Part shown: positions 45,030-55,257 of the stretch, in pieces | How the letters are laid out: each line of letters begins with the position of its first letter | Numbering within the stretch: the stretch's first letter is position 1 | Source: RPQJ01 sp963762315 | GTDB taxonomy: Bacteria > Pseudomonadota > Gammaproteobacteria > Steroidobacterales > Steroidobacteraceae | Reading direction: 5' to 3' | Length of the DNA: 64,000 bases | Assembly: GCA_963762315.1 (NCBI GenBank) | Contig: CAVXKO010000004.1 | Span: forward strand, 496,001-560,000 | Notes under the pieces: model-generated | What the model saw: the letters and a program-made list of their open reading frames with translations, nothing else | What the model was told of the DNA's origin: nothing | The model's database searches: none | Position numbers and translations under genes: made by a program

Positions 45030-45686
45030 ATGACCCCGCGACACCCCCAGGCCCCGGAATCGACCGAACCGGAACCCTCCGGCTGGCAGGCCCAGAAGAG
45101 CGCCTCCACCCGGCTGCAGATCGTCGAGGCGGCGCTGCGCTGTTTCGTGGACCTCGGTTACTCCGGCACCACCACCACGGTGATCGCCGAGAAGGCGGGA
45201 CTTTCGCGCGGCGCGATGCTCCATCACTTCCCGTCGAAGATCGACATCGTGCGCGCGGCGGTCGAGCACCTCCATGCCAAGCGCCTCAAGGCCTTCCGCA
45301 AGTCGATCGACAAGATGCCGCGCGACGAGTCGCGGCCGCGCAAGGCGCTCGAGGCCTACCTCGAGCACGTGAAGCACCCGATGTACGTGGCGTTCCTCGA
45401 GCTGTGGATCGCGGCGCGCACGGACCCGGAACTGAAGGGCATCCTGCAGCCCGCCCAGGAAGCGTTCGACCGCGAGTGGTATCGCACCGCCAAGGACCTG
45501 TGGCCGGAGTGGAGCGACTCGGGCGAGAACTTCGACCTCGCGCTCGACCTCGTGCGCTACGTGATGGACGGCGTCGCCGTGAGCTTCCTCACGCACGACC
45601 TCGGCGACCGCGAACGGCGCGTGGTCTCGTACCTCGAAGAGCGCATGCGCGAGCTGTCGAAGCCGCAGAAATCCGCCAAGACCTGA
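45030..45686 (+). CDS. TetR-family transcriptional regulator
   Basis: The 218-residue protein has an N-terminal helix-turn-helix: RLQIVEAALRCFVDLGYSGTTTTVIAEKAGLSRG in overlapping motifs, then MLHHFPSKIDIVRAAVEHL, the TetR DNA-binding domain (about residues 28-75). The C-terminal ligand domain is all-helical (LEYLEHVKHPMYVAFLELWIAAR region). It is divergent from an SDR and heads a plus-strand series with enoyl-CoA hydratase 49 bases downstream. Regulators of this type bind palindromes of 15-20 bases and release them on binding an effector, often an acyl-CoA. It is the only regulator gene in the catabolic region and the best candidate to bind O1-O6. Confidence 0.9.
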   Translation: MTPRHPQAPESTEPEPSGWQAQKSASTRLQIVEAALRCFVDLGYSGTTTTVIAEKAGLSRGAMLHHFPSKIDIVRAAVEHLHAKRLKAFRKSIDKMPRDESRPRKALEAYLEHVKHPMYVAFLELWIAARTDPELKGILQPAQEAFDREWYRTAKDLWPEWSDSGENFDLALDLVRYVMDGVAVSFLTHDLGDRERRVVSYLEERMRELSKPQKSAKT

Positions 45687-45735
45687 TTCACCCGGCCGCG
45701 CTCGAGCGCGGCCGGATTTCCTCCGGAGGACTCCC

Positions 45736-46512
45736 ATGAGCAAGACCGTGCTGGTCGAAGTTCGCGACCACGTTGCCACCGTCACCTTCAATCGCGCCGA
45801 GGCGTCGAACGCGCTCAACCTCGACATGGGCAAGGACCTGCTCACGGCGGCCCTGCAGTGCGAGGACGATCCGAACGTGCGCGCCGTGGTCGTCACGGGC
45901 GCCGGCAAGCACTATTGCTTCGGTGGCGACCTGCGCGGCATGGCAGAGCACGGCGAGCGCGTCACGGCCTATCTCAACGAGCTGACGACGCACATTCACG
46001 CGGCCATCACCTGCTTCACGCGCATGCGCGCGCCCGTGATCGCGGCCGTGAACGGCACCGCCGCGGGCGGCGGCGTCGGCCTGATGTGCATGACGGATCT
46101 CGCCATCGCCGGCAAGAGCAGCAAGTTCTCGCTCGCGTACACGGGCGTTGCGCTCTCGCCGGACTGCAGCACCTCGTACCTGTTGCCGCGCATCGTCGGG
46201 CGCCGCCGCGCCATCGAGCTGATGCTCACCAATCGTGCGCTGTCGGCAGAGGAGGCCATGCAGTGGGGGCTCGTGAACCAGGTGGTCGAGGATGCCGAGG
46301 TGCTCGGCACCGCCCAGGCGCTCGCGGCGCGGTTCGCCTCCGGCCCGACCGACTCGTACGGGGCGGTGAAGCGCCTCATCGACGCCGCCGATCCGGGCCT
46401 CGAAAGCCAGATGGCGCTCGAGGGCCGCGCCATTGCCCGGCAGGCCGGCAGCGCCGAGGGTCGCGAGGGCGTCGGGGCCTTCCTGGCCAAGCGCAAGGCT
46501 CAGTACACCTGA
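45736..46512 (+). CDS. Enoyl-CoA hydratase/isomerase (crotonase family)
   Basis: The 258-residue protein starts MSKTVLVEVRDHVATVTFNRAEASNALN. The first oxyanion-hole segment is KHYCFGGDLRGMA; the second is AAVNGTAAGGGVGLMCMTDLAIA. The glutamate expected in hydratases at the first catalytic position is not obvious (SPDCSTSYLLPRIVG in the loop), so isomerase or other crotonase activity is also possible. Ribosome site CCGGAGGA. It follows the TetR gene on the same strand and begins the beta-oxidation set. Confidence 0.9.
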   Translation: MSKTVLVEVRDHVATVTFNRAEASNALNLDMGKDLLTAALQCEDDPNVRAVVVTGAGKHYCFGGDLRGMAEHGERVTAYLNELTTHIHAAITCFTRMRAPVIAAVNGTAAGGGVGLMCMTDLAIAGKSSKFSLAYTGVALSPDCSTSYLLPRIVGRRRAIELMLTNRALSAEEAMQWGLVNQVVEDAEVLGTAQALAARFASGPTDSYGAVKRLIDAADPGLESQMALEGRAIARQAGSAEGREGVGAFLAKRKAQYT

Positions 46513-46619
46513 GCCCGGTGGTCCTGAGGTAGTATTGCGGTGCAGTAAGACCGTTTCGACGGGGCCTGCCCGGGCCCTGGCGCGGTCGTGCACGTTCTTC
46601 CAGCTCGAGGGAAACAGAC

Positions 46620-47828
<1,209 letters not shown>

Positions 47829-47859
47829 GCCGCTCTCCACACAGATTCGGGATAAAGAC

Positions 47860-50013
47860 ATGACACAGAACATCCGCTACGCAGTGGACGGCGAGGGCAT
47901 CGCCACGCTGCTGATCGACGTGGCCGGCCGGCCGATGAACGTGCTGACCCCTGAGTTCGGCAAGGACCTCGCCGACTGCATCGACAAGTTCGTGGCCGAC
48001 AGTGCCGTGAAGGGCGCCGTGATCGCCTCGGCGAAGTCGAGCTTCATGGCCGGCGCCGACATCAAGGACATGGTGGGCGCCTACGACCGCGGCATCAGCG
48101 CGCTCGAGGCCTCGGGGTACAGCTACAACATCAACAAGCTGCTGCGCCGCCTCGAGACCTGCGGCAAGCCGGTCGCCGCGGCGATCAATGGCGTCGCGCT
48201 CGGCGGCGGCTTCGAGCTGGCGCTCGCCTGCCACTACCGCGTGATGGAAGACGGCCCGAAGGCGGGCGTGGGCCTGCCCGAAGTCAAGATCGGCCTGCTG
48301 CCGGGCGGCGGCGGCACGCAGCGCATTCCGCGCCTGATCGGCGTGACCGAGGCGCTGAAGCTGATCACCGAAGGGCGGCAGCTGAACGCGCAGGACGCGC
48401 TCAAGAAGGGGCTGGTGCACGAAGTGGCGCCGGCCGGGCAGATCGTCGAGCGCGCGCGGCAGTGGATCCTGAAGGGCGGCGAAGGCGTGCAGCCCTGGGA
48501 CAAGAAGGGCTTCCGCGTGCCGGGCGGCGCCGGGCAGTCCACGCCGGGCGCGTTCCAGACCTTCATGATGGGTACGGCGGTCACGGCCAAGTCGACGCAG
48601 CGCAACTATCCCGCGCCGCTCGCCATCCTCTCCTGCGTGTACGAAGGCTCGCAGGTGCCGATCGACGCGGGTCTGCGCATCGAATCGAAGTATTTCGGGC
48701 AGCTGCTCTCGGGTCCCGTCGCGCGCAACCTGATGCGCACGATGTTCGTGAACAAGGGCCTCGCGGACAAGCTCTCGCGCCGTCCCGCTGCGCCGCCGAA
48801 GTCGCAGGTGCGACGCCTCGGCATGCTCGGCGCCGGCATGATGGGCGCGGGCATCGCCTACGTGTCGGCGCTGGCCGGCATCGAGGTGGTGCTGCTCGAC
48901 TCGACGCTCGATGCGGCCGAGAAGGGCAAGAGCTATTCGAAGGCGCTGCTCGCGAAGGACGTCGAGCGCGGCAAGCGCACACAGGCCGACGTGGACGCGA
49001 TCCTCGCCCGCATCAAGACCACGACCAGCTACGACGACCTGGCCGGCTGCGACCTCATCGTCGAGGCGGTGTTCGAGAACCGCGAGATCAAGGCCGACGT
49101 GACGGCGAAGACGGAGGCCGTGATCTCGAAGGCCGCAGTGTTCGCGAGCAACACCTCGACGCTGCCGATCACCGGGCTCGCGCAGGCCTCGAAGCGCCCG
49201 ACGCAGTTCATCGGCATCCACTTCTTCTCGCCGGTCGACAAGATGCCGCTGGTCGAGATCATCGTCGGCAAGAAGACCTCCGAGGAAACGATCGCCCGCG
49301 CGCTCGACTTCGTGGGCCAGCTGCGCAAGACGCCGATCGTGGTCAACGACAGCCGCGGGTTCTACACCAGCCGCTGCTTCGGCACGTTCGTGTACGAAGG
49401 CATCGCGATGCTGCAGGAAGGCGTGAGCCCGGCGCTGATCGAGAACGGGGCGAAGATGGCCGGCATGCCGGTCGGGCCGCTCGCGGTGGCGGACGAAGTG
49501 ACCATCGACCTGCAGTGGAAGGTGATCAAGCAGACCGAGGCCGACCTCGGCAAGCGCTTCGACAAGCCGGTGGCATACGACACGGTGCAGAAGTTCGTCG
49601 AGGTGCTGAAGCGCCCGGGCAAGCGGTTCGGCGCGGGCTTCTACGAGTACCCGAAGGACGGCAGGAAGTTCCTGTGGCCGGGCCTTGCAGAGCAGTTCCC
49701 GCTGGCCGCCCAGCAGCCGGACGTCGACGAGGTGAAGAAGCGCGTGCTGTACCGGCAGGCGCTCGAGGCCGCGCGTTGCATGGAAGAGGGCGTGGTGACG
49801 ACGGCGGCCGAAGCCGACCTCGGCTCGATCCTCGGCTGGGGATTCCCGGCCTGGACGGGCGGCACGCTCTCGTTCATCGATACGGTCGGCATCAGGCAAT
49901 TCGTCGCCGAGTGCGACCGCCTCGCGAAGCGCTACGGCAAGCGCTTCAAGCCGTCCAAGTGGCTGCGTGAGCGGGCGGAGCGCAACGAACCATTCTATCC
50001 GAAGGCCGGCTGA
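47860..50013 (+). CDS. Bifunctional enoyl-CoA hydratase / 3-hydroxyacyl-CoA dehydrogenase (FadJ/FadB-like)
   Basis: The 717-residue fusion has an N-terminal crotonase domain (MAGADIKDMVG, INGVALGGGFELALACHYRV, PEVKIGLLPGGGGTQR) and, from about residue 310, an NAD-binding 3-hydroxyacyl-CoA dehydrogenase domain (LGMLGAGMMGAGIAYV, SNTSTLPIT, IGIHFFSPVDKMPLVEI) with two C-terminal domains. It hydrates enoyl-CoA and oxidises the product to ketoacyl-CoA. With the thiolase it forms a complete fatty-acid-type oxidation unit. Its TGA overlaps the next ATG by one base. Confidence 0.95.
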   Translation: MTQNIRYAVDGEGIATLLIDVAGRPMNVLTPEFGKDLADCIDKFVADSAVKGAVIASAKSSFMAGADIKDMVGAYDRGISALEASGYSYNINKLLRRLETCGKPVAAAINGVALGGGFELALACHYRVMEDGPKAGVGLPEVKIGLLPGGGGTQRIPRLIGVTEALKLITEGRQLNAQDALKKGLVHEVAPAGQIVERARQWILKGGEGVQPWDKKGFRVPGGAGQSTPGAFQTFMMGTAVTAKSTQRNYPAPLAILSCVYEGSQVPIDAGLRIESKYFGQLLSGPVARNLMRTMFVNKGLADKLSRRPAAPPKSQVRRLGMLGAGMMGAGIAYVSALAGIEVVLLDSTLDAAEKGKSYSKALLAKDVERGKRTQADVDAILARIKTTTSYDDLAGCDLIVEAVFENREIKADVTAKTEAVISKAAVFASNTSTLPITGLAQASKRPTQFIGIHFFSPVDKMPLVEIIVGKKTSEETIARALDFVGQLRKTPIVVNDSRGFYTSRCFGTFVYEGIAMLQEGVSPALIENGAKMAGMPVGPLAVADEVTIDLQWKVIKQTEADLGKRFDKPVAYDTVQKFVEVLKRPGKRFGAGFYEYPKDGRKFLWPGLAEQFPLAAQQPDVDEVKKRVLYRQALEAARCMEEGVVTTAAEADLGSILGWGFPAWTGGTLSFIDTVGIRQFVAECDRLAKRYGKRFKPSKWLRERAERNEPFYPKAG

Positions 50014-50978
50014 TGGCGATCCCTGCAGCGTTTGCCGGGAAGCTGTCGATCCCGGTCATCGGCTCGCCGATGTTCATCGCCTCGACGCCCGATCTCGTCA
50101 TTGCGCAGTGCAAGGCCGGCATCATCGGCTCGTTCCCGGCGTTGAATGCCCGGCCGGCCGAAATGCTGGCCGAGTGGCTGACGCGCATCGAGACCGAGCT
50201 GGCGGAGTACGCCAGGGCAAACCCGGGCAAACCGGTGGCGCCGTATGCGGTGAACCAGATCGCGCACGTGAGCAACGACCGGCTCCGGCACGACATGGAC
50301 GTGTGCGTCGAACACAAGGTGCCGCTGATCATCACCAGCCTGCGGCCGCCACGCGAAATCGTCGAGGCGGCGCATTCGTACGGCGGCCTGGTATTCCACG
50401 ACGTGATCAACGTGCGGCACGCGCGCAAGGCGGCGGAGCAGGGCGTGGACGGCATCATCGTCGTCTGCGCGGGAGCGGGCGGCCACGCAGGGCTCGGCAG
50501 CCCGTTCGCGCTGGTACGCGAGATCAGGCAGTTCTTCGACGGCACGCTGGTGCTCTCGGGTGCGATGAGCAGCGGTGCAGACGTGTTTGCGGCGCTCTCG
50601 CTCGGCGCCGACATGGCCTACATCGGCACACGGTTCCTTGCGACGCCGGAAGCGAACGTCGACCCGGGGTACCGGCAGATGATCGTCGATTCGAGTTCGG
50701 ACGACGTCGTGTACACGTCGCTCTTCACCGGCGTGAAGGGCAACTACCTGAAGCACAGCGTCGCGGCGGCGGGCATGGACCCGGACAACCTGCCGGAGGC
50801 CGACAAGTCGAAGATGAACTTCGGCTCGGGCGGCAACATGAAGCAGAAAGCGTGGCGCGACATCTGGAGCGGCGGGCAGGGCGTCGGTAACATTCACGAC
50901 ATCCTGCCGGCCGGCGAAGTCGTTGCGCGGATGGTGAAAGAGTACGAGCAGACCCGGCGCCGGATGTGCGTCGCGTGA
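50013..50978 (+). CDS. Nitronate monooxygenase-like FMN protein (2-nitropropane dioxygenase family)
   Basis: The 321-residue TIM-barrel flavoprotein starts MAIPAAFAGKLSIPVIGSPMF. FMN-binding and catalytic features are VVCAGAGGHAGLGSPFALV (with the catalytic His), LSGAMSSGADVFAALSLGADMAYIGTRFLAT. Within degradation clusters, relatives include enoyl-CoA reductase-like and quinone-reducing enzymes, so nitronate oxidation should not be assumed. Coupled by overlap to the FadJ-like gene, so part of the CoA-level pathway. Confidence 0.9.
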   Translation: MAIPAAFAGKLSIPVIGSPMFIASTPDLVIAQCKAGIIGSFPALNARPAEMLAEWLTRIETELAEYARANPGKPVAPYAVNQIAHVSNDRLRHDMDVCVEHKVPLIITSLRPPREIVEAAHSYGGLVFHDVINVRHARKAAEQGVDGIIVVCAGAGGHAGLGSPFALVREIRQFFDGTLVLSGAMSSGADVFAALSLGADMAYIGTRFLATPEANVDPGYRQMIVDSSSDDVVYTSLFTGVKGNYLKHSVAAAGMDPDNLPEADKSKMNFGSGGNMKQKAWRDIWSGGQGVGNIHDILPAGEVVARMVKEYEQTRRRMCVA

Positions 50979-51012
50979 TCGCCTGCACGGCGGGCCTGGA
51001 CGGGAGATGCAG

Positions 51013-51774
51013 ATGACGGTGTCGTTCGACCTGACGGGCAAGGTGGCGGTGGTGACCGGCGCGAGCCGCGGCATCGGCGAGGCAATCGCGAAGGCATACG
51101 CCGAGTACGGCGCGCAGGTCATCGTTTCGAGCCGCAAGCAGGACGGCTGTGATGCGGTGGCGGCGGCGATCAATGCCGCCGGCGGCAAGGCCGTGCCAAT
51201 CGCCTGCAATATCGGCGACATGGCGGCGCTGACGAGCCTGTTCGAGCAGGTGCAGTCGAAATTCGGACGCTGCGACGTGCTGGTGAACAACGCGGCGACA
51301 AACCCGTACTACGGTCACGTGCTCGACACGGACCTCGGCGCCTTCCAGAAGACGGTGGACGTGAACATCCGCGGGTATTTCTACTCGACGGTGCTGGCAG
51401 GTCGGATGATGCGCACGCACGGCGGTGGCTCGATCATCAACGTGGCCTCGGTGAACGCCGTGCGCCCCGGTCCGCTGCAGGGCATCTACTCGATCACCAA
51501 GACCGCCGTGCTCGGGATGACGAAGACGTTCGCGAAGGAGTGCGGCCCGGACGGCATCCGCTGCAACGCGATCCTGCCGGGCCTGATCCGCACGAAGTTC
51601 GCAGGGGCGCTGCTCGCCGACGAGGAGCAGCTGAAGCATTACCTCGGCGCGAATCCGCTGCGCCGCGTGGGCGAGCCGCAGGACCTGGCGGGTGCCGCAC
51701 TGTTCCTGGCCTCGAGCGCGTCGAGCTACGTGACCGGCGAGTTCATCAAGGTCGATGGCGGATTCCTGACCTGA
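51013..51774 (+). CDS. Short-chain dehydrogenase/reductase
   Basis: The 253-residue SDR has VVTGASRGIGEA (TGxxxGxG), VNNAATNPYYGHVL, INVASVNAVRPGPLQGIYSITKTA (Ser, YxxxK) and YVTGEFIKVDGG. An ATG six bases upstream (51007) overlaps the ribosome site, so 51013 is preferred. It closes the plus-strand series that starts with TetR, 34 bases after the FMN protein. A hydroxyacyl or alicyclic alcohol is a likely substrate. Confidence 0.92.
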   Translation: MTVSFDLTGKVAVVTGASRGIGEAIAKAYAEYGAQVIVSSRKQDGCDAVAAAINAAGGKAVPIACNIGDMAALTSLFEQVQSKFGRCDVLVNNAATNPYYGHVLDTDLGAFQKTVDVNIRGYFYSTVLAGRMMRTHGGGSIINVASVNAVRPGPLQGIYSITKTAVLGMTKTFAKECGPDGIRCNAILPGLIRTKFAGALLADEEQLKHYLGANPLRRVGEPQDLAGAALFLASSASSYVTGEFIKVDGGFLT

Positions 51775-51823
51775 CCTGACTCGACGCTCAGCGATCCCGC
51801 GCGAGGGACAGGTCGCTTCGAGA

Positions 51824-52345
51824 ATGACGTTTGAAGGCGCTATCTCGACCATGCGGGACATCGTCATTCGAGATGCAACGGCAGGCGACTTCGCGGCGAT
51901 CTGCGCGCTGAATCTCGCCGATGTCGAGCATACGAGCCCCATGGATCTCGCTCGCCTCGGCGCGCTGGCAGGGCTCTCCTGCTACCACAAGGTTGCATGC
52001 TCGGAGGGACGAGTCCTGGCATTCCTCCTCGCCATGCGCAGTGGCGCGCCTTACGAGAACGACAACTTCAACTGGTTTGCCCGCAGGTTCAAGGACTTCC
52101 TGTACGTCGACCGCATCGTCGTGTCGTCCGCATCGCGCGGGCTTCGCCTCGGCACCCTGCTGTATGAAGATCTGTTCCGGTTCGCGAGGGCCAGCGGTAT
52201 TCCGCGCGTGACCTGCGAATACAATGTTTCCCCGCCGAACGAGCCGTCTCGACGGTTTCATGACAGGTTCGGGTTCGAGGAGCAGGGGACGCAGTGGGTT
52301 GCGGGCCACACCAAGAAGGTTTCGCTGCAGGCGGCCGAGACGTGA
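51824..52345 (+). CDS. GNAT-family N-acetyltransferase
   Basis: The 173-residue protein has the GNAT fold: MRDIVIRDATAGDFAAICAL at residue 10, acetyl-CoA-binding region VDRIVVSSASRGLRLGTLLYEDL (R/Q-xx-G-x-G/A pattern as SRGLRLG) and the C-terminal RFHDRFGFEEQG. The ATG at 51851 is an alternative start. The acceptor is unknown. It starts a series of short orphan genes on the same strand. Confidence 0.82.
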   Translation: MTFEGAISTMRDIVIRDATAGDFAAICALNLADVEHTSPMDLARLGALAGLSCYHKVACSEGRVLAFLLAMRSGAPYENDNFNWFARRFKDFLYVDRIVVSSASRGLRLGTLLYEDLFRFARASGIPRVTCEYNVSPPNEPSRRFHDRFGFEEQGTQWVAGHTKKVSLQAAET

Positions 52346-52431
52346 GGAATCGTCCGGAGCCCCATGGTGTCTACCGTGATCTGGCAGTATCCGGATTCTG
52401 GAAGATTCTGTGTTCCCGCCCAGGAGGCCCC

Positions 52432-52938
52432 ATGCACTTCTTGAAGTCGGCGGTTCTCGGGATGGTCGCGCTGGGCGCGTCGGCGCCGACGCTCGGCGAC
52501 GCCGTGCCACCTGCCTGCAGCGTGTCGGCCCATCGGGCGTTCGATTTCTGGATCGGGCAGTGGAATGTCCACGGTGCGGATGGCAAGCTCGCGGGCACCA
52601 ACAGCATCACTCGCGAGATCGGTGGTTGCGTCCTGCACGAGCGCTACGTCACGGACCGCGGATACACCGGGGAGAGCTTCAACGTCTACGACGCCCCCCG
52701 CGGTGTGTGGCATCAGACCTGGGTCGATTCCAGCGGTCTTCTACTGGTCCTCGAGGGGGGAGTCCAGGATGGGAAGATGGTTCTCGGCGGCCAGACCGTG
52801 GGATCGGACGGCAAGGTGACGAAGCATCGAATCACCTGGGCGCCCAATGCCGACGGCAGTGTCCGGCAGGTCTGGGAATCGACGGGTCCGGACGGCGAAT
52901 GGGCGGTGGCGTTTGACGGCAGGTACACCCGCCGATGA
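52432..52938 (+). CDS. Secreted DUF1579-like protein
   Basis: The 168-residue protein has a signal peptide (MHFLKSAVLGMVALGASAPTLGDA), then HRAFDFWIGQWNVHGADGKLAGTNSITREIGGC in pieces, with LHERYVTDRGYTGESFNVYD and WVDSSGLLLVL. This is the beta-barrel pattern of DUF1579 and related lipocalin-like proteins that start with an FDFWIGxW motif. Function is unknown. Ribosome site AGGAGG. The stop overlaps the next ATG by four bases. Confidence 0.82.
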   Translation: MHFLKSAVLGMVALGASAPTLGDAVPPACSVSAHRAFDFWIGQWNVHGADGKLAGTNSITREIGGCVLHERYVTDRGYTGESFNVYDAPRGVWHQTWVDSSGLLLVLEGGVQDGKMVLGGQTVGSDGKVTKHRITWAPNADGSVRQVWESTGPDGEWAVAFDGRYTRR

Positions 52939-53285
52939 CCTTGAAGTACACGGTTTCCGAGGGTCATTTCACCACGGAAGCGCAAGCGCTCGACGAGATC
53001 GCGGCAAGGGGCTGGCACGCGCTTGCGCTCGACGTCGTTGGAAAGAATGAAGAGTTGCACTGGCACGACTTTGATACGGTGATCTATGTGGTCACCGGCA
53101 CTGCATACGCGGCCATGGAGGACGGTACGGTGTTGAAGGCAGGCGCCGGTTCGCGGGTCGAGGCGCCAGCCGGATTGGTGCACCGCGATGTGCCGGAATC
53201 CGCCTATCGGGCGATCTTTGGTTTCAGCGTCCGCCCGGCAGACTTCACGCAGCCTTTGAACAAGCCGGTGATCGCGACCAGGTAG
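52935..53285 (+). CDS. Cupin-domain protein
   Basis: The 116-residue single cupin has LHWHDFDTVIYVVTGTAYAAMEDG (first cupin motif with HxH) and LKAGAGSRVEAPAGLVHRDV (second motif with His). Metal binding is likely. Relatives range from dioxygenases to sugar epimerases; nothing here decides. Coupled by ATGA overlap to the secreted gene before it. Confidence 0.8.
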   Translation: MTLKYTVSEGHFTTEAQALDEIAARGWHALALDVVGKNEELHWHDFDTVIYVVTGTAYAAMEDGTVLKAGAGSRVEAPAGLVHRDVPESAYRAIFGFSVRPADFTQPLNKPVIATR

Positions 53286-53295
53286 CCGGCCGGAC

Positions 53296-53772
53296 ATGAA
53301 AGTCGTCAAGCCCAACCGCGCCGTTCGCAGCTACACCCAGCACCTGGCCGGTTCTCCCGAGGTGGTCTTTCCCTTGCTCTGCCCGGTGCGTGAAGCCGAC
53401 TGGATCCAGGGCTGGAATCCGCTCATGGTGCTGTCGTCGTCGGGTGTCGCCGAACCGGACTGCGTGTTCACCACCTCCGCAACGCCATTCGATGCCGTCT
53501 GGTATGTCACGCGCCACGAACCGCAACACGGATTCGTCGAGATGGTCAAGATCACACCCACGGTCACGGCCTGTCGCCTCACCATCGAGCTTCGCGCGGT
53601 GGCGGGTGGTTGCGACGCCCTGGTCACTTACGCCCACACGAGCCTCGGTCCGGAGGGCGACCGGTTCGTGGCCTGCTTCACCGATGCTCATTACGCAAAA
53701 TTCATGCAGGACTGGGAAGCGCGCATCAACCATTACCTCCGGACGGGGCTGATGCTGGGAGTCGAATCATGA
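53296..53772 (+). CDS. SRPBCC (START/Bet v1-like) domain protein
   Basis: The 158-residue protein MKVVKPNRAVRSYTQHLAGSPEVVFPLLCPVREADWIQGW has the opening helix-grip pattern (strand, then PVREADW), internal strands VFTTSATPFDAVWYVTRHEP and the long C-terminal helix FMQDWEARINHYLR. A hydrophobic ligand cavity is expected. Function not recognised. The stop overlaps the next start by four bases. Confidence 0.75.
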   Translation: MKVVKPNRAVRSYTQHLAGSPEVVFPLLCPVREADWIQGWNPLMVLSSSGVAEPDCVFTTSATPFDAVWYVTRHEPQHGFVEMVKITPTVTACRLTIELRAVAGGCDALVTYAHTSLGPEGDRFVACFTDAHYAKFMQDWEARINHYLRTGLMLGVES

Positions 53773-54158
53773 CAGCCGTCAAGAAGGGTTCCTGCCTCTG
53801 TGGAGGCGTACGCTTCGAGGTGACGTGCGAACTGCCGGCCCCGGACGCGTGTCACTGCGTCCAGTGCCGGAAGCACTCGGGGCACTACTTTGCATCGACC
53901 AACGTTCCCCGCACGGCCATCTCCATCAACGGGGAGGAGAACGTCACCTGGTATCAGTCGTCCGCGAAGGTGCGTCGGGGTTTCTGCTCGAAGTGCGGAT
54001 CGTCATTGTTCTGGGACCCGCCTGCGAGGGACTGGATCGCCGTCGCCATGGGCGCTTTCGACTCACCGACCGGGACGCACCTGGCCATGCACATCTTCGT
54101 GGCGGAGAAAGGCGATTACTACGAGATCGCCGACGGCCTGCCGCAGAACCCGCATTGA
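53769..54158 (+). CDS. GFA (glutathione-dependent formaldehyde-activating)-like zinc protein
   Basis: The 129-residue protein has the GFA/CENP-V pattern: GSCLCGGVRFEV, CHCVQCRKHSGHYFAST and RGFCSKCGSSLFW, giving seven zinc-binding cysteines. The family includes the enzyme that helps formaldehyde react with glutathione, but most members have no known reaction. It is coupled by overlap with the SRPBCC gene. Confidence 0.88.
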   Translation: MTAVKKGSCLCGGVRFEVTCELPAPDACHCVQCRKHSGHYFASTNVPRTAISINGEENVTWYQSSAKVRRGFCSKCGSSLFWDPPARDWIAVAMGAFDSPTGTHLAMHIFVAEKGDYYEIADGLPQNPH

Positions 54159-54237
54159 GTCATGAGGTGCGGCCGCGTCTCGAGCCGCGTGAGCAGGGGC
54201 AGATTCGCCACACCCGTTCAACAGGATACCGGGGACC

Positions 54238-54684
54238 ATGAATCGAACTCCTCTGTCGAAGACATTGGCGGGAACGTGGCAATTGCTCTCGCGAATTGAC
54301 GTCACCGCATCGGGTGAGCGATGTCCGGAGCCCTCCCTCGGGGAAGACCCGGTGGCGGTCCTGATGTATGACCGAGCCGGCCACTTCGCCGCGCAGTTCA
54401 TGCGCCGCGATCGGTCCGTCGAAGTGCCGGACAGTCCGAGCGTTGCGAGGAACAACAGTCGGGCCACGGGCGGGTACGACGCGTACTTCGGCACCTACAC
54501 GATCGACGACGAGCGCGGAACCGTCACGCAGCACCTGCTGGGCGCCCTTTCGCGCGAAAACGTAGGCGCCGTATTGACGCGCGCCATGGACGTGCAGGGG
54601 GACTCGCTGGTGATCCGGCTCGAAACCAATGCCGCCGACGGCACGGCCGTGACCCGCACGCTCACGTGGCGCCGGGTCGGCTAG
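54238..54684 (+). CDS. Lipocalin-like domain protein
   Basis: The 148-residue protein starts MNRTPLSKTLAGTWQLLSRIDV (the LxGTWxL motif). VAVLMYDRAGHFAAQFMRRDR and YFGTYTIDDERGTVTQHLLGA are typical of the lipocalin-like_5 family, found singly in many soil bacteria. No signal peptide. Ligand unknown. Confidence 0.82.
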   Translation: MNRTPLSKTLAGTWQLLSRIDVTASGERCPEPSLGEDPVAVLMYDRAGHFAAQFMRRDRSVEVPDSPSVARNNSRATGGYDAYFGTYTIDDERGTVTQHLLGALSRENVGAVLTRAMDVQGDSLVIRLETNAADGTAVTRTLTWRRVG

Positions 54685-54760
54685 GCTCGCGCGCGGGTGG
54701 CCAGGCGTTGATCACTCCCGCTGGCGGGCGTCCGGCGGTCCGTATTAACCTGTCGCGCCT

Positions 54761-55216
54761 ATGATCATTCGCGTCGACGATCTCAACGGCCCGGAGATTG
54801 CAGCATTCCTCGAGGAGCACATCCGCGACATGCGCTCGATTACGCCGCCCGAGAGCAAGCACGCGCTCGATCTCGATGGGCTTCGCAAGCCGGAGATCAC
54901 GTTCTGGACCGCGTGGGAGGGTGACCGGCTCGTGGGGTGTTGCGCGCTGAAGCAGCTCGATGTGGTGCACGGCGAAGTGAAATCGATGCGCGTCGCCCGG
55001 GAGTTGCGCGCGTCGGGCATCGGGTCGGCGCTGGTGGCACACGTGATCAACGAGGCCGGGTCGCGACGCTACGAGCGTCTCAGCCTGGAAACCGGGTCGA
55101 TGCCATTCTTCGAACCCGCGCGCCGGCTGTATCGACGCCACGGATTCGAGCCGTGCGGCCCCTTTGCAGGCTATAAGCCCGACCCGAACAGCGTATTCAT
55201 GACACTGGCGCTCTGA
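54761..55216 (+). CDS. GNAT-family N-acetyltransferase
   Basis: The 151-residue protein has MIIRVDDLNGPEIAAFLEEHIRDM, LVGCCALKQLD, the acetyl-CoA motif MRVARELRASGIGSALVAHVI and YERLSLETGSMPFFEPARRLYRRHGFEPC, as in PhnO/YsnE-like acetyltransferases. Small-molecule amines are likely acceptors. An upstream TATTAA element lies at 54744. Confidence 0.88.
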   Translation: MIIRVDDLNGPEIAAFLEEHIRDMRSITPPESKHALDLDGLRKPEITFWTAWEGDRLVGCCALKQLDVVHGEVKSMRVARELRASGIGSALVAHVINEAGSRRYERLSLETGSMPFFEPARRLYRRHGFEPCGPFAGYKPDPNSVFMTLAL

Positions 55217-55257
55217 TCCGAACGAACAACAACGGCAACGACTCAGGGGGAGAACCG